Assembly: GCA_949358305.1 (NCBI GenBank)
Contig: OX442314.1
Location: 52,709,369 to 52,773,368, forward strand
Direction of reading: 5' to 3'
Source of the DNA: Strigamia acuminata
Taxonomy: Eukaryota; Arthropoda; Chilopoda; Geophilomorpha; Linotaeniidae
Length of the DNA: 64,000 nucleotides
Positions 1 to 11,035 of this stretch are shown here, piece by piece; position 1 is the stretch's first letter; every line of letters starts with the position of its first letter. The position numbers and the translations under genes were made by a program. The notes beneath the pieces are model-generated. The model ran no database searches. It was not told where the DNA came from and was given only the letters and a program-made list of their open reading frames with translations.

Positions 1-1705
1 CTAGCGATCCATCATGACCAAGTTTTAGTCCAAGGCAACCGGACATAGTTGGGCAGGACCGGATCAGTCACAAATAGATAAGCCAGAACGTGTGTAATTG
101 GTTTATTGTATCAATGTCGAGCAGGTGTGCCCGATAGTATGGATTTGCCGCTTTACTTGTGACTTCAATGTCTGGTTGGCTCTTCTCGTAGTCATTTTCC
201 GGGTATACGAACCCAACTTTTACCACCAATGTTTACTTAGCGTCTCCATTAGTAGCCTTCAGTTCCGAGCACTATCCTAGTCAACTCATGGAAGCTCGGA
301 ATGGCTTTCCCTACCACTTAATAATTTAATATCACTGCACTAGGTGTTCTTGGACTGGATTTTTGAAGATTTGTTTGAGCCAATCATGAATTGCGTCGGG
401 CGACATGCTTCAGTACGACGGAAACTATGACCTGAACAAGAATCTGGCGGAGCAGACGAGCTACTCGCAACGCAACGAAAGAGGATCCGATACACTCCCA
501 ATCAAGTGAACCGAATTGTGATCGCATCCCTGTTCACTGGAGTAAACTCGCGATTTGCCATCGCATGGACAAACGTAGTTAAAAATACGCTTTCTCGCTA
601 CTCTTAATAACCAATTGATTATCATCTGTCGTAGATTAATTATGGCAGTTAGATTCCTGTCAGCCTATTACTTTTGAAATACTTGCCATCCGACTAGCCA
701 ATCAGATGCAGTTTATTATTATGTGCTGGCTAGAATTATATTTGTGTTAGTTATCGTAATTGGACTTATTAATCAGTAATTCTGATTATTCTGATGATTT
801 GATAAAACATGTTTGATTGTGTGTAGCTCATTTTATATACAAGTTATTTGTTTCATATTCAATCTGTTAATTCATCAGTGCCACGTCGCATATTGTCGCA
901 CATTGCAAAAATCCGGACAATTTTGAATATTTTGATACCATGAGCTCGGAATAGTGACAACAATGCAGACAGCAGAGTTTTGCACGTTAAGCTATTATTG
1001 AAACAGCAAAAAATTGAAGATATATATGGCTGCTTTGGATAAAGAAGAAATTTGGACCGCGGTGACGTATTAGCGACGTTTTCTTTTCGGTTTTTTGGTT
1101 TTTTTTGGTTTTTTTATATGATTACTGGAATTCATCTGATTGACCAATCAGATATGTCTATTGGCATGCGCTTGTATTATACTGTATATTATATTGTTGT
1201 AAAATGGGCCTTATAGGCTTGATTATGTCTTAGTAATTAAATATAAGCTTAGTTTAACGACTTGAGAAAGAAAATCTTGTTGTGTGGTTATCTTGTTTAC
1301 ATATTCATCAATCAATCCATTAATTCGCTTGCGCAATGTCACATATTGTTGCAAAGTCAGATATTTTCAGTTGTTAACATTTATAAGGCCGGAAGTCACT
1401 AAGGTTCCCTGTACCGGTAGAGACGACATCCACCACGCCCATTGGGACATTCCAGAATAGGACCCGGCATATATTATTACATTATTAGATGGGAAACACC
1501 AACGAAACAAGACAATATTTTCCAAGGTTGGCGGGAAGATATGTTGTTTGTGCACAGTGCATTGTGGATGATTAATGCGCAACTTTAACACAGAGTTAAA
1601 TACATGACATGACATCACATTTGTTAGAAAACTGATTCTTTGAAAGCATGCAGTTTTCTAGATAAGTAAAAATTCGCATTTTCACTTATCTAGATAACTG
1701 GCAAC
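1..1705. other. AT-rich left flank, no recognised gene
   Basis: I see no recognisable coding gene here. Open frames are short and match no family I know. The stretch ends at the target site of element A. Two places near 880-900 and 1330-1350 share a loose motif around a CGCAATGT-like core followed by CACATATTG, which may be decayed repeat sequence. Confidence 0.6.
1657..1694. repeat. 11-bp perfect inverted repeat (hairpin) beside element A target site
   Basis: TCTAGATAAGT at 1657-1667 is repeated as its reverse complement at 1684-1694, with a 16-nt AT-rich spacer. It lies 12 bp outside the ATGT target duplication of element A. It could be a small foldback element or a cruciform that attracted insertion. 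Confidence 0.7.
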
Positions 1706-1709
1706 ATGT

Positions 1710-2726
1710 TGTCGCGCTCAACTCTAACCGTCGCTAACTCGTGGGTTGATTACTTAATTCGACTAACTCACTACCGCTTTGTCTCAAGCGGTTTACCCAA
1801 AGAAATGATTACACAGATATAAAAGGTAAAATATAATATAGATTTATTCTGTGGGACAATATACAGATATATCTTATATATATATATGAAAGGTAGGTAA
1901 AAGGTAAATCGGAATGGGTGAAGGGAAATGGAAATGTAAAGGTATGATGAAAGCTGGCTGGAATCGGCGAGGTCGTCTGTTGTTTCGTTCGCGTCCAAGA
2001 TGGCGTCGTCGTTGTGGCAACGCGATGTCGTCTTGGGCCGGCGTGGCAATATGGCGTCCTCGGCTCGTCTCTGGCTGGTCCTTCGGGCTCACGCTGGTCG
2101 GGCGCGAGTGAATGCTTAGTTAAAAGGCTTACTTCGGGCTGTTGTCTAGGTTTTTGTGTGGTGTCCGGCGATCACACAGCGGCGGACTCTTCTGGCTCCC
2201 GGCGATCACACAGCGGCGGGAACGCTCGTCGTGGTTTAACTGCAGTTTAGGCTTGTGCGACCGTTTGTCTGCACAACTCGCTAAACTGGAGTGGTTTTTA
2301 CTATTTCTAGCTGGTGTGCTAAAATAGTGTGGTAATCTTATCTCGCAGGTTACTCTGCGGAGTTTGACACTGACCAAACGTACTCACGGTAAATTGTCCT
2401 TTGTCCTTGGTCAATCCCAGTATATTTTACTTGGGCCTGATCTTGTAGGACGACGGGTTTACGTGTGTTTCTCGTTTGATGGTTGTGTTGGTTCTGCCCG
2501 CTCAGTGCAAGGCACATTCCTTTGCACAAAGCGGGGTTGACAGGTGACCGGAATCACCCAATGGTGGGGTGGACGAGCCATCCCCACTCCCTCAGGGCAG
2601 ACGCCTGTCCATTGACTAGATGTCAATGCACTGAGGGAAGGGAGACGCGCTTGCGGCTCCCCTTACACCCGAAACGAGGTCACGAGAGAAACTCTTCGTT
2701 GACCCCGGTCCAGTCGGGTCACAACA
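1710..2726 (-). repeat. Element A 3' LTR
   Basis: In element orientation the LTR starts TGTTGTGACC and ends GCGCGACA (TG..CA). It holds an AATAAA polyadenylation signal and a (TA)n TATA-like run near its end. Two copies of a CGGCGATCACACAGCGGCGG motif lie at 2166-2185 and 2200-2219. Element C carries a somewhat diverged LTR of 1019 bp, the length difference fitting the (TA)n run. Confidence 0.95.
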
Positions 2727-2762
2727 CTTCCCCCTCCGAGCTCAGACCGTGGGGCTGAGCGA

Positions 2763-5528
2763 TCACTTCTTTCCTGGGGGACCCGACACTGAGTCCGTCA
2801 CCTGGGCGTAACTCACTCCAGGGACAGGCGGTTGAGTGCCGGGTGGCGCGGGTAGATCGCCTACTAACGCCGAGGACCGATCTCGGGGGTCCTCATGCTC
2901 CGTAATGAAGCATAATGCATGGCCGTCAACTGGCTCATGCGGGGCACGCGTCCTCTCGTGTAACCAAACGCTCGGGATGTAGGCGGAGAAGCCGGTGTTC
3001 GTATGCCGGATGGCATTGGCTTCCGCTGGCGTCACTGGCACACGGTGGGCTCTCAGCAACCTCTGGTGGAAGATGAGGTCTCTAGTCTTCCGGATCTGGT
3101 TGTGAAGCCAGATGAAGACTGATTTGCCTTTGTCCCGCTGCGCGAGGATAAACCTCCTGGTCGCCGTCGTCATCGAGAGATGGGGAAACTCTTCGATGAT
3201 TCGCCCGTAATAGTCTGGCGGAGGCGGTGCCGGCTTCGGCTTCTGGGTGGCCGCGGGAATAGCGGCTTGCGTCGTTGTCGCCGCTCGGGCCGGTGAGGTC
3301 CCGGGCGGTGTCGGCTTCGTTTGCTCGACGGACCTGACGGGTGGCGTTCGGCACAGCAAGCGCTTTGGTTTACCCGCCACTTCGAACAGGGCGGGTCCTT
3401 GCGGGGATATCTCCGCAGGCATCGGTGGCGGAATCGGAACTCCGCTCGTCGGCGAGATCACCATTTCTACATCCTCTGCCGATTCTTCCGTCTGGATGGT
3501 CAAGGCGCGCAGTTGTTGGGTAGGCGCCGCTGTCCAGGTGGCGGAGGTATAACGAAACGCCGTGCTTCGCAACTTGTACCCCTCAAATTCGGGGTTTACC
3601 ACATCCCTGGTTAGCTCGTACCGAGTCAACACAGGGTCGGGCAGAATGGAGCTCCACTCTGCGAGGAGTGCACGGGGAACCTGTACACCCTCTCTGTCCA
3701 CGACAGACCATGCGGCCATCGCCTGACGCCCTTCTCCGAAGAGTGCTGGGGTTAGCAGCTGCATCATGACCTTGGTCAATGATAGCTGTAGGCTGCGACG
3801 ATTCACTGGATTCGATCGCTCCGAATCCGCAGTGAAGGCACACGAGAGCTTACTCATCATCGCCGTTGCCCATTCGATGAAATATCGCTGGGCCTGATCC
3901 ACACCTCGCAAGGCGGGCGCGGAGACTCTTGGGTCTTCCATCACGAAGCGAAACGCTGAGAGCTCGGAGATAGTCGGATTGGCGGCTTCTCTCGCGAGTC
4001 GCGCTTCTTCGTCTCGCCTCTCGAAAAACAGGGCCGAGGAACCGGATCGGGGTTGGCTCGGCCTGTAAATGCCGGTCAAATTGGCTCGACATTCCTGCGC
4101 AATGCTCTGTCCAACGGGGAGAGGGACTGAGCGGTCGGTGGGTAAATCCGGCGGATCGCTCGAATTCAACAACGACGGCGGCGGCAGGTTCGGAGGCGGC
4201 TGCGTCTTGGTCGGCAGCGTCGGCGTCGGCAGCGGTGGTGTTGGCTGCGTCGGCGGTGGTGGCGTCTCCGTCGTCTGCACTCCAGTCATTGCGACTTGGA
4301 GCGCCGGGAGATGTTGTCCGGAGCCTGAAGGCTGCACGATGGCGGTTGGCATGCCATCGGGTCGTGGTCGCGAATTAATGTAGTCTGCGAGCCACCTTGC
4401 CACCTCGTGTGGGGTCACCTTCCCGTCGGTGACAACACCCATCTTCCTGGCGTGTTTCATCGCGGGATCGAAACGTGTCAGTTTCGTCCGCTTCATCTGA
4501 GTCAGAATCTCGCGAAGGTCCCGCGTATCTGCCGCTGGGACGTGTCGCTCACCTGACTGGCTACCACTTCGTCGACCCGCTCTCTTGGAGGCGTAGGCGG
4601 GTTCGGGGATGGGACGGCCCCGAGCTTCGCACCTCGCGAAGTATCGCTCTTTGCGATCTTTTTTCCGCTGCTCGCGATGAGTCAGCGGACGTCTAGAAGT
4701 GCTGGGACGAGAGACTCGCTCTTCGTCACCAGACATCCAAACCTCCTTGCACTCCTTACCGTCTTTAATCTGACGGTTTATGAAAATTCGCGGTCGGGAA
4801 TACTGCGAAGGGTCACGCACCGTACTAGTGGATGGCCCAGCTTCGTTGCCTTCAGTCGTGTTTTGAGCGACACGCTGCTTCTTGGTTGTCGCTGGGGAAC
4901 GCGACTGGCTGTCCCCGGCGCCCTTGGAGCGCTTGCGCTTCCGCGGGTAGCTGCTCTTGGGCCCCAAAATCCCCAGGTAGTGGAGCTGCCACATCTCGGC
5001 TTGGGACGTCAAAATTCCCATCCGAGGTCTCCACTGGGGCGTACTCTCTCCCAATCGCAGCCTCTCAAACCACAGATGAATATCATCCGCGGTCATCCCC
5101 TCGTTTTGGAGGATGCGCTCGGCCACTGCCGTAGCGGTATCCACCAGCTGTTGTCTATACTGCTGATAGATGGCCTCACGGGCCTCTTCTGTCTCGGCTG
5201 CTCGCCACGCATGCAGCACGTGTTCCTCCGCCGGAGTGCCAGTGTACTGACTTGACAATCCGGGGTGGAAAATTGGCGATTTCGGGTCCTCGTCACGAGC
5301 TAACTCTGTGGCGATGCCTTCGCGCATCCCCTCCGGGAACGTGTCCAGGAGCGTACAGTCTCGTACCCAACGTCGGGCGATGCATCGGGAATGTAGTATT
5401 CGCAGGCGCCAAGGGTCGGCGTCCTCGCCGAAACATCGTCGGTAAAATTCGGGCAGCGCGCCTCGAAATATCCCGCCACGAGCGATGCAAGCGGGGTCTA
5501 ATGGTCCCCATGTTTTACGTAGTGCCAT
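2763..5528 (-). CDS. Element A ORF3, proline-rich non-Env protein of unknown function
   Basis: This 921-aa ORF starts at the ATG at 5528-5526, immediately downstream of a pyrimidine-rich tract ending in CAG, which looks like a 3' splice acceptor. The protein has no signal peptide or transmembrane segment. It has an Arg/Trp/Leu-rich N-terminal region, a basic nuclear-localisation-like PRKRKRSK at about residues 195-202, a central Ser/Arg-rich and then Pro/Thr-rich linker (about 400-500), a helical middle region, and a conserved C-terminal region with VFIWLHNQIR near residue 804. The middle and C-terminal regions resemble ORF3 of element B, so this is a retained family, not a random reading frame. 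It stands in the env position but looks nothing like an envelope. Function unknown. Confidence 0.8.
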   Translation of the reverse strand: MALRKTWGPLDPACIARGGIFRGALPEFYRRCFGEDADPWRLRILHSRCIARRWVRDCTLLDTFPEGMREGIATELARDEDPKSPIFHPGLSSQYTGTPAEEHVLHAWRAAETEEAREAIYQQYRQQLVDTATAVAERILQNEGMTADDIHLWFERLRLGESTPQWRPRMGILTSQAEMWQLHYLGILGPKSSYPRKRKRSKGAGDSQSRSPATTKKQRVAQNTTEGNEAGPSTSTVRDPSQYSRPRIFINRQIKDGKECKEVWMSGDEERVSRPSTSRRPLTHREQRKKDRKERYFARCEARGRPIPEPAYASKRAGRRSGSQSGERHVPAADTRDLREILTQMKRTKLTRFDPAMKHARKMGVVTDGKVTPHEVARWLADYINSRPRPDGMPTAIVQPSGSGQHLPALQVAMTGVQTTETPPPPTQPTPPLPTPTLPTKTQPPPNLPPPSLLNSSDPPDLPTDRSVPLPVGQSIAQECRANLTGIYRPSQPRSGSSALFFERRDEEARLAREAANPTISELSAFRFVMEDPRVSAPALRGVDQAQRYFIEWATAMMSKLSCAFTADSERSNPVNRRSLQLSLTKVMMQLLTPALFGEGRQAMAAWSVVDREGVQVPRALLAEWSSILPDPVLTRYELTRDVVNPEFEGYKLRSTAFRYTSATWTAAPTQQLRALTIQTEESAEDVEMVISPTSGVPIPPPMPAEISPQGPALFEVAGKPKRLLCRTPPVRSVEQTKPTPPGTSPARAATTTQAAIPAATQKPKPAPPPPDYYGRIIEEFPHLSMTTATRRFILAQRDKGKSVFIWLHNQIRKTRDLIFHQRLLRAHRVPVTPAEANAIRHTNTGFSAYIPSVWLHERTRAPHEPVDGHALCFITEHEDPRDRSSALVGDLPAPPGTQPPVPGVSYAQVTDSVSGPPGKK

Positions 5529-6375
5529 CTGGAAGGATGGAGAAATAAACAATTAATAAAAAGTTAATATTTAAATACGTAGATAAATGGTTGGTTTCGA
5601 GGGACGTTGCCGATACGTGCAGCCGTCCGTCGAGACCGATTCCTGTCTATCGGTGCAAACGTAGGACGAATTGTCCCTCGTCGGATAGAAAAAGAGAAGT
5701 CATCACGTGAAAAATCTGTCTCATGTCCAAAACGCACAGCGAGACGGAATCGAGCCTTTAATCTGGATTCTTATCATCAGATTTTACTTCAAATTAATTC
5801 TAACATTAATTAGAACATTACTAATAATTAAATTAATAATTATCAGTCATTCGTAAAAAGAATTCGTCGGGTGTAAATTATTACTAAAATCGCACAATAA
5901 ATGTGCTTGTCGAAATGTTATTAAATAAATAAACCTAATAAAGAATTATTCCGAAGTCGGACTTTGTCTAATTTTTAAAAAAGTTAAAGTCAAATTAAAT
6001 TTATCCAACACACCGAAAAATTCATCGTACGAATGTTAAGTTGCATCAATTTGATGCGTCAAATTACTTGTGGAGAAAAAATATTCTTTTACAGAATATT
6101 CTCCCCTTGTCATAAAATTATCTATGGCTCGAGCCCATTGTCTCGCTCGTGACTCAAGTCATGAGGAATTTTCGAGACGCGAGGCGACGTGAAGTCTGCG
6201 CTCGCACCTCGAAAACAAATTAACAAGGAAAAAAAATACGATCGTGTGAGCGATCGCGGTTAATAATTAATTATACGCTATTTCGAGTGCAAAGCACTCA
6301 TGTCAGGTATTAGTCAACAAAATTTCTTCTTCAGCAGCACGGAACTAGTTCTCATGTGCCGATGCCGACTTCTAC

Positions 6376-6465
6376 CTGATCGGGCTGGACTTGGTTTACA
6401 TCGCGGTCCCAGTTTTCCTCGTCCTCGTGCTCGATGGCCAGCACGTCGTTCTCTTCCTCGTCCAT
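6376..6465 (-). CDS. Element A: predicted short 5' coding exon of ORF3 (30 codons)
   Basis: An ATG in a strong Kozak context (GCCATGG) opens a highly acidic small frame at 6465. After 30 codons it meets CAG/GTAGAA, a good 5' splice donor (GT at 6375-6374). Splicing to the acceptor just before the ORF3 ATG removes 847 bp (6375-5529) and keeps the frame (phase 0). Unspliced, the frame would stop after 37 codons. Element C has the same arrangement with an intron of identical length. This is a prediction from splice signals and phase only. Confidence 0.5.
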
Positions 6466-6686
6466 GGCGAGGAGCGCGCACAAAAATCTCAATCACGATT
6501 TAAAAAGGATGATAAAACTATCTCAAAAACTCGGTGAAAAACTCGGTAAAACGTTAAAAACGAGGATCACGCACGAATGCAGCGATCAGCTGTGAAAAGC
6601 GGAAGTCTGTGTGAACACGAGGTAATCGCGATGGATTCTGGGTAATATACTCCAGAACCCGGGTGTTTGAGACTAGTGCGCACCTA

Positions 6687-6799
6687 CCCGTGCGCATGTT
6701 ACGCTACGGGTCTCCTTTGTTCTCACTCCCGTGCGCGATTGCTGCTACGGGGTCTTTTGCACGCGGTATCCGACCCGTGCCGATAATTTTGCTACGGGT
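6687..6799 (-). promoter_or_regulatory. Three CCCGTAGC..GCACGGG palindromic units in element A
   Basis: Mirror copy of the array at 56515-56627 in element C: three units in which CCCGTAGC is followed about 9 bp later by GCACGGG, so each can fold or bind a symmetric factor. It lies between pol and the predicted ORF3 5' exon. It could be a protein-binding array (insulator or internal promoter) or RNA structure. Confidence 0.45.
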
Positions 6800-6941
6800 C
6801 CCGCGTTTCCACGCCATCTCGTGACGCGAATTCGACCGATATCCGCTTTGTTGGACTTAGCGAAATTTTCTGCGACGTGATGGCTTGCACTATCGGTCGA
6901 TTACATTTATTTTTAGTGCCGCCATCGACTCGTAATTTATT

Positions 6942-9900
6942 TTACTTCTTTCCTACGACCTTTCCGCCTTTTATGAACGGATTATCTCTTTTTGGTCGCA
7001 GGTTACGGATCGAGGCAGGTACGATATTTTTTGTTGTTTTTTGTGTCTGTACCTCCTCATTATTGTTTTCTTTTTTATCCGTGTTTTTTGTGTTTGTTTC
7101 AGGAGTTTCTCCTGTTTCCCCCCCGACCAAAATTGGATCCGGAACGGATTCAACTATCTCGTTTACCGGAGGTGAAGGGGCGTCGAAATACTCCTCGTTG
7201 TCACTTGGCGGTGCTTGTTCCGACTCGCCAGCGAACATATCGACGATTTGGCCGTCAGTTTTAGACTTGACTTGGCCCTTGGCCCACATTTCTTGCGGGA
7301 ATTCCGGAATGTACGGAGTTAACTCTCGTACCTGGATCGATTTTTGCTCGGTGTTGTCCTCGAGCTTGCGTAATTTATACGCGTTACCGCCATGCTTGCC
7401 GATGATCACATACGGACCATCTCTCTTGTCGGCCAAGCTGGCGGTGATTCCTCTCGCTGCATTTGAGAGGGTGTGTGCATCTTTCCACACCAAATCATTG
7501 ATCTCGAAATTCACGAATTTTCCACCGCTTTTATCTTGTAAAATGCGGTCGCGCATGTTAAAAATGTGCGCCATCATATGCTTGTATGTGTTCGAAATTG
7601 TTTGCTCCAATTTATACACATACTCATGTGGTTTCTCTGGGTCCACCACATTTACCGACTCTGCCACTCGTGGGTCCCAAGGCACTCGTAGCTCTCGGGC
7701 GAAGTTGAGGTAGGCCGGAGAAAAATCTCTCGTCCTCGAGACTGTTGTTCGTATGCTGAACGCGATCTCCCTCAAGTATTCATCCCACCTATTGTGGATG
7801 TCAGTGAATATACTTAATGCATATTTAATGTCCCTGTTGAGTCGCTCAACGGGATTTGTTCTAGGATTGTAGGTCGAAGTATGTGACGCCACAATCCCGA
7901 ATTTCTCACAAAACTTACCCCAAATTTTCGAGATAAATTGGGGTCCGTTATCGGATATAATTTTACGTGGAAATCCGTAACGTAACGCCACGTCGTAGAT
8001 ACATTCAACGATTTTCTCTGCTGAAGGTCTAGCGACGGCGTACAACTCGGGCCAACGAGTTGCCACGTCCATTATAACGATAATGTACGCATTTTTATTT
8101 CCCGTAACGGGTTTTGGGCCCATCACATCGACACTTAAACAATCAAAAGGCGCGTAAGGCCCTAAGAAAATAGTTTCGAATGGTGATTTACTCCTCGGCT
8201 TGCACGCTTGACATCGCTGACATTGGTGGACAAAAAGAGCAATATCTTTTTTCATCCCTGTCCAGTGAAAAAGCTGTGTAGCACGATAGAGTGTTCTGCT
8301 TACTCCCGCATGGCTCGCAAGCGGGTGCCCGTGTAACAACCACAGCACGCGACCGATTAAGGAAGCAGGTATTACTACCTTTACTGCGGTGTCCGATTCA
8401 CTCAAGTCATCTTGGTGATTTGGGTGATGTTTCACTAAAAGGCCGTCATCCAATAGGTAATCTATGGATTCGTGTGCATAACGACGCTTCTGCCTTCTGG
8501 TTAGATTGGGCGGATATTTTCCTGTCAGTACGAATCTAGCTCTGTCCTGACATTTTTTGTCTAATTTTTGTTGCACAATTATTTCCTCCCTTGTTGGGGG
8601 ATTGCTTTTCATTTGCTTGCCGACACGAGCGTGGAAGGCGCTTAGAAGCGGGTCATTTATTCTCCGCTCTAGCTTAAATTCCTTCTTTGCGTTTGGGTAA
8701 TTGTCAGCAGCTGGTTGGTATAACCGCGTCCAGAATCCACAGAATTTTACGTCTGCCGGAGACGCGGTGGGAATTTCATTCATCTTCCTTAAATCCCAAC
8801 GGTGACAACTCGTAGGGCAATAAATGATGCGGGAGTCATCCTCGCCATCATCGTCAGCGTCGATTGGATCTGACACTGGTGCCCGTGACAGAGCGTCAGC
8901 CACGACGTTATATTTGCCGGGCTTGTATTGAATGGTCAAGTCGCATGCCATCAGTTCTAACTGCCATCTGGCTAGTCGACCGGCTGGCTCTTTTAATTTC
9001 ATCAGCCATTGTAACGCTTGATGATCTGTGTGGACCACAAATTTGGTATATTCGAGATAATCTCTGAATTTCCTTATGGCCCACACAACGGCCAAACACT
9101 CCAACTCGGTGGCATTGTAATTCTTTTCAGCGCCTTGGAGTTTGCGACTTATAAACATGCACGGCAGGTCTTGTTCGACTCCGTCGCGCACGTGTGTTTG
9201 GAGCAACGCCGCTCCTAACCCAACTCTGCTGGCGTCCGTGTGTAATATGAACGGCCGGTTTAAGTCGGGTAGAGGCATTACGCCGACTTCCGTCAGCATC
9301 CTCTTTATTGCATTAAATGCGATGTTGCACTCATTTGACCATACAAATTCGTTTTCATTCTTCAGGAGGTCGGTAACTGGGGCTGCCACTTCAGCTAGAC
9401 CCGGTAGCAACCTGCCGAAGAAGTTTATCATTCCCATAAACCGTTGGACACCTTTAACGTCCTCGGGTGGTGGGAAACGATTAATCGCATCGATTTTTTC
9501 GGGGCCAATAGCTAAACCATTGACTCCAATGCGATAACCCAGGAAGGCAAGCTCCTTTCGACAGAACTTGCTTTTGCCCGGATGCACGTGTAACCCAGCT
9601 TTTGCCAGCCGGGTGAGCACTTGGTCGATGTGCTCAATGTGCTCTTCGAATGTATTAGAGGCAATAACTATGTCATCTAGGTATGCCCATACAAACTGAT
9701 GCAGGATATCACCCAATACGCTTTCGATTAGTCTCTGAAAGGTACTGGGAGCGTTCACTAAACCAAATGGCATGACGTTGAACATCAACCGTCCAATTGG
9801 CGAGTAAAATGCTGTTTTTAGCTTATCCTCTGGCCTCATCTCCACTTGCCAGTATCCCTTTGACAGATCCATCGTCGTAACCCAAGAAAAGGGGCTAAGC

Positions 9901-11012
9901 TCTCTTAAAATGGATTCGATAGACGGCATCTGTATGGGATCTATCTCTGTCACCGCGTTTAATGGGCGGTAATCAATGCATAGGCGTGGGTCCGAGCCCG
10001 GGCGCATCACGAGCACAACTCGCGTCGCGTATTCTCCCTGGGCCTCGGAGACAATGCCACTGTCTAGCATTTCTTGGCACATTTTTTGCACTATTTCACG
10101 TTTTTGCGGGTTCATTCCCTTATACGCAACTCGTATAGGTTTATTATCCGTCAATTTAATTTCGTGAATAGCCCTATTCGTTCGGCCCGGTTTTTTCGAC
10201 AGGATCCCCTCATATTTAAGTAGGACCCTTCGTAGGGCTGCCGCTTCGTTTAATTCTAAAGCGGCGTCGGCGACAAGCGTTTCCACTACATTGTCCCGTT
10301 GCAATTCTGTTACGAATGCTTTAAAATCGTACTCTTGAACGAATTTCTTTAGGCCTTTCTCCCACTGTGTCTTGTCGGCCGCTTCTTTTACAAGAGCTGG
10401 TGGCACGACAATTGCGGGTCTTTCCTTATCATTTCTGATATAATTCCAAGATTTCGTTATTGGATTTGGTTGTATTTCCATTGACGCCATGAGGTCTAAG
10501 CCCAACAGAAAAATTCTGTCGCATGTGGGCAGGACCAGGAAAGGGTGCTGTTCTACCCCTCCGAGCCACTCCATGGTCAATAATATAACTCCTTTTGGAC
10601 GCGCCATTCCGTTGGCGGTTTTTAGACGTATATTTTTATTAACGCCTTTTATCTTATCGGTGAGACCCAATGATGCTACTATGTCTTCGGAAACGAACGA
10701 GCGATCTGCTCCCGAGTCTAGTAGTCCCATAATTTTTTCACGTTCTATTGTCATGGGCAACATACATAGGCGGTTGGTGTATTCGACCGCCACGTTGCAC
10801 ATGAAAACACGAAATTCTTCTGTGTCTTCGACTACTTGAGGTAATTCTTCAAGCAGTAGGTTCGGTTCTTCCGCCTCAGCCTCAGCGTTTGCGGTAATTA
10901 CCTGCAAAGCGTTGTTGGCCCTGTCTTGAATTTGGGCGTTAGCTATGTCACTACCCATTTCTTTGACTGGTGGCGGCTTATCGAACCCTTTGTTAAACCC
11001 CTTTTTCTTCAT
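6942..11012 (-). CDS. pol: Element A Pol polyprotein (protease, RT, RNase H, integrase)
   Basis: This 1356-codon frame is intact and almost identical to element C pol. Visible domains in order are the retropepsin LLDSGA motif (Asp about residue 99), reverse transcriptase with the YLDD box (about 444-447), RNase H with HTDAS (Asp about 593), integrase with an HHCC zinc module and a D,D(35)E core, and a GPY motif near 1199. The first ATG is at 11012, but the frame is open upstream into the end of gag in the -1 frame and contains slippery heptamers, so a Gag-Pol fusion made by frameshifting is more likely than initiation here. Because gag in this copy has a nonsense codon, Pol would be made poorly if frameshifting is the only route. 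Confidence 0.93.
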   Translation of the reverse strand: MKKKGFNKGFDKPPPVKEMGSDIANAQIQDRANNALQVITANAEAEAEEPNLLLEELPQVVEDTEEFRVFMCNVAVEYTNRLCMLPMTIEREKIMGLLDSGADRSFVSEDIVASLGLTDKIKGVNKNIRLKTANGMARPKGVILLTMEWLGGVEQHPFLVLPTCDRIFLLGLDLMASMEIQPNPITKSWNYIRNDKERPAIVVPPALVKEAADKTQWEKGLKKFVQEYDFKAFVTELQRDNVVETLVADAALELNEAAALRRVLLKYEGILSKKPGRTNRAIHEIKLTDNKPIRVAYKGMNPQKREIVQKMCQEMLDSGIVSEAQGEYATRVVLVMRPGSDPRLCIDYRPLNAVTEIDPIQMPSIESILRELSPFSWVTTMDLSKGYWQVEMRPEDKLKTAFYSPIGRLMFNVMPFGLVNAPSTFQRLIESVLGDILHQFVWAYLDDIVIASNTFEEHIEHIDQVLTRLAKAGLHVHPGKSKFCRKELAFLGYRIGVNGLAIGPEKIDAINRFPPPEDVKGVQRFMGMINFFGRLLPGLAEVAAPVTDLLKNENEFVWSNECNIAFNAIKRMLTEVGVMPLPDLNRPFILHTDASRVGLGAALLQTHVRDGVEQDLPCMFISRKLQGAEKNYNATELECLAVVWAIRKFRDYLEYTKFVVHTDHQALQWLMKLKEPAGRLARWQLELMACDLTIQYKPGKYNVVADALSRAPVSDPIDADDDGEDDSRIIYCPTSCHRWDLRKMNEIPTASPADVKFCGFWTRLYQPAADNYPNAKKEFKLERRINDPLLSAFHARVGKQMKSNPPTREEIIVQQKLDKKCQDRARFVLTGKYPPNLTRRQKRRYAHESIDYLLDDGLLVKHHPNHQDDLSESDTAVKVVIPASLIGRVLWLLHGHPLASHAGVSRTLYRATQLFHWTGMKKDIALFVHQCQRCQACKPRSKSPFETIFLGPYAPFDCLSVDVMGPKPVTGNKNAYIIVIMDVATRWPELYAVARPSAEKIVECIYDVALRYGFPRKIISDNGPQFISKIWGKFCEKFGIVASHTSTYNPRTNPVERLNRDIKYALSIFTDIHNRWDEYLREIAFSIRTTVSRTRDFSPAYLNFARELRVPWDPRVAESVNVVDPEKPHEYVYKLEQTISNTYKHMMAHIFNMRDRILQDKSGGKFVNFEINDLVWKDAHTLSNAARGITASLADKRDGPYVIIGKHGGNAYKLRKLEDNTEQKSIQVRELTPYIPEFPQEMWAKGQVKSKTDGQIVDMFAGESEQAPPSDNEEYFDAPSPPVNEIVESVPDPILVGGETGETPETNTKNTDKKENNNEEVQTQKTTKNIVPASIRNLRPKRDNPFIKGGKVVGKK

Positions 11013-11035
11013 GAATGGCGCAGACGGTCGAGAAA

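Noticed and set aside
98-280. 60-codon frame in the left flank
   Set aside because: No homology recognised and composition like random AT-rich sequence.
2763-5528. ORF3 as a retroviral-type envelope gene
   Set aside because: It has the env position, but no signal peptide, hydrophobic fusion segment or transmembrane anchor is visible; the sequence is proline-rich with a nuclear-type basic patch.
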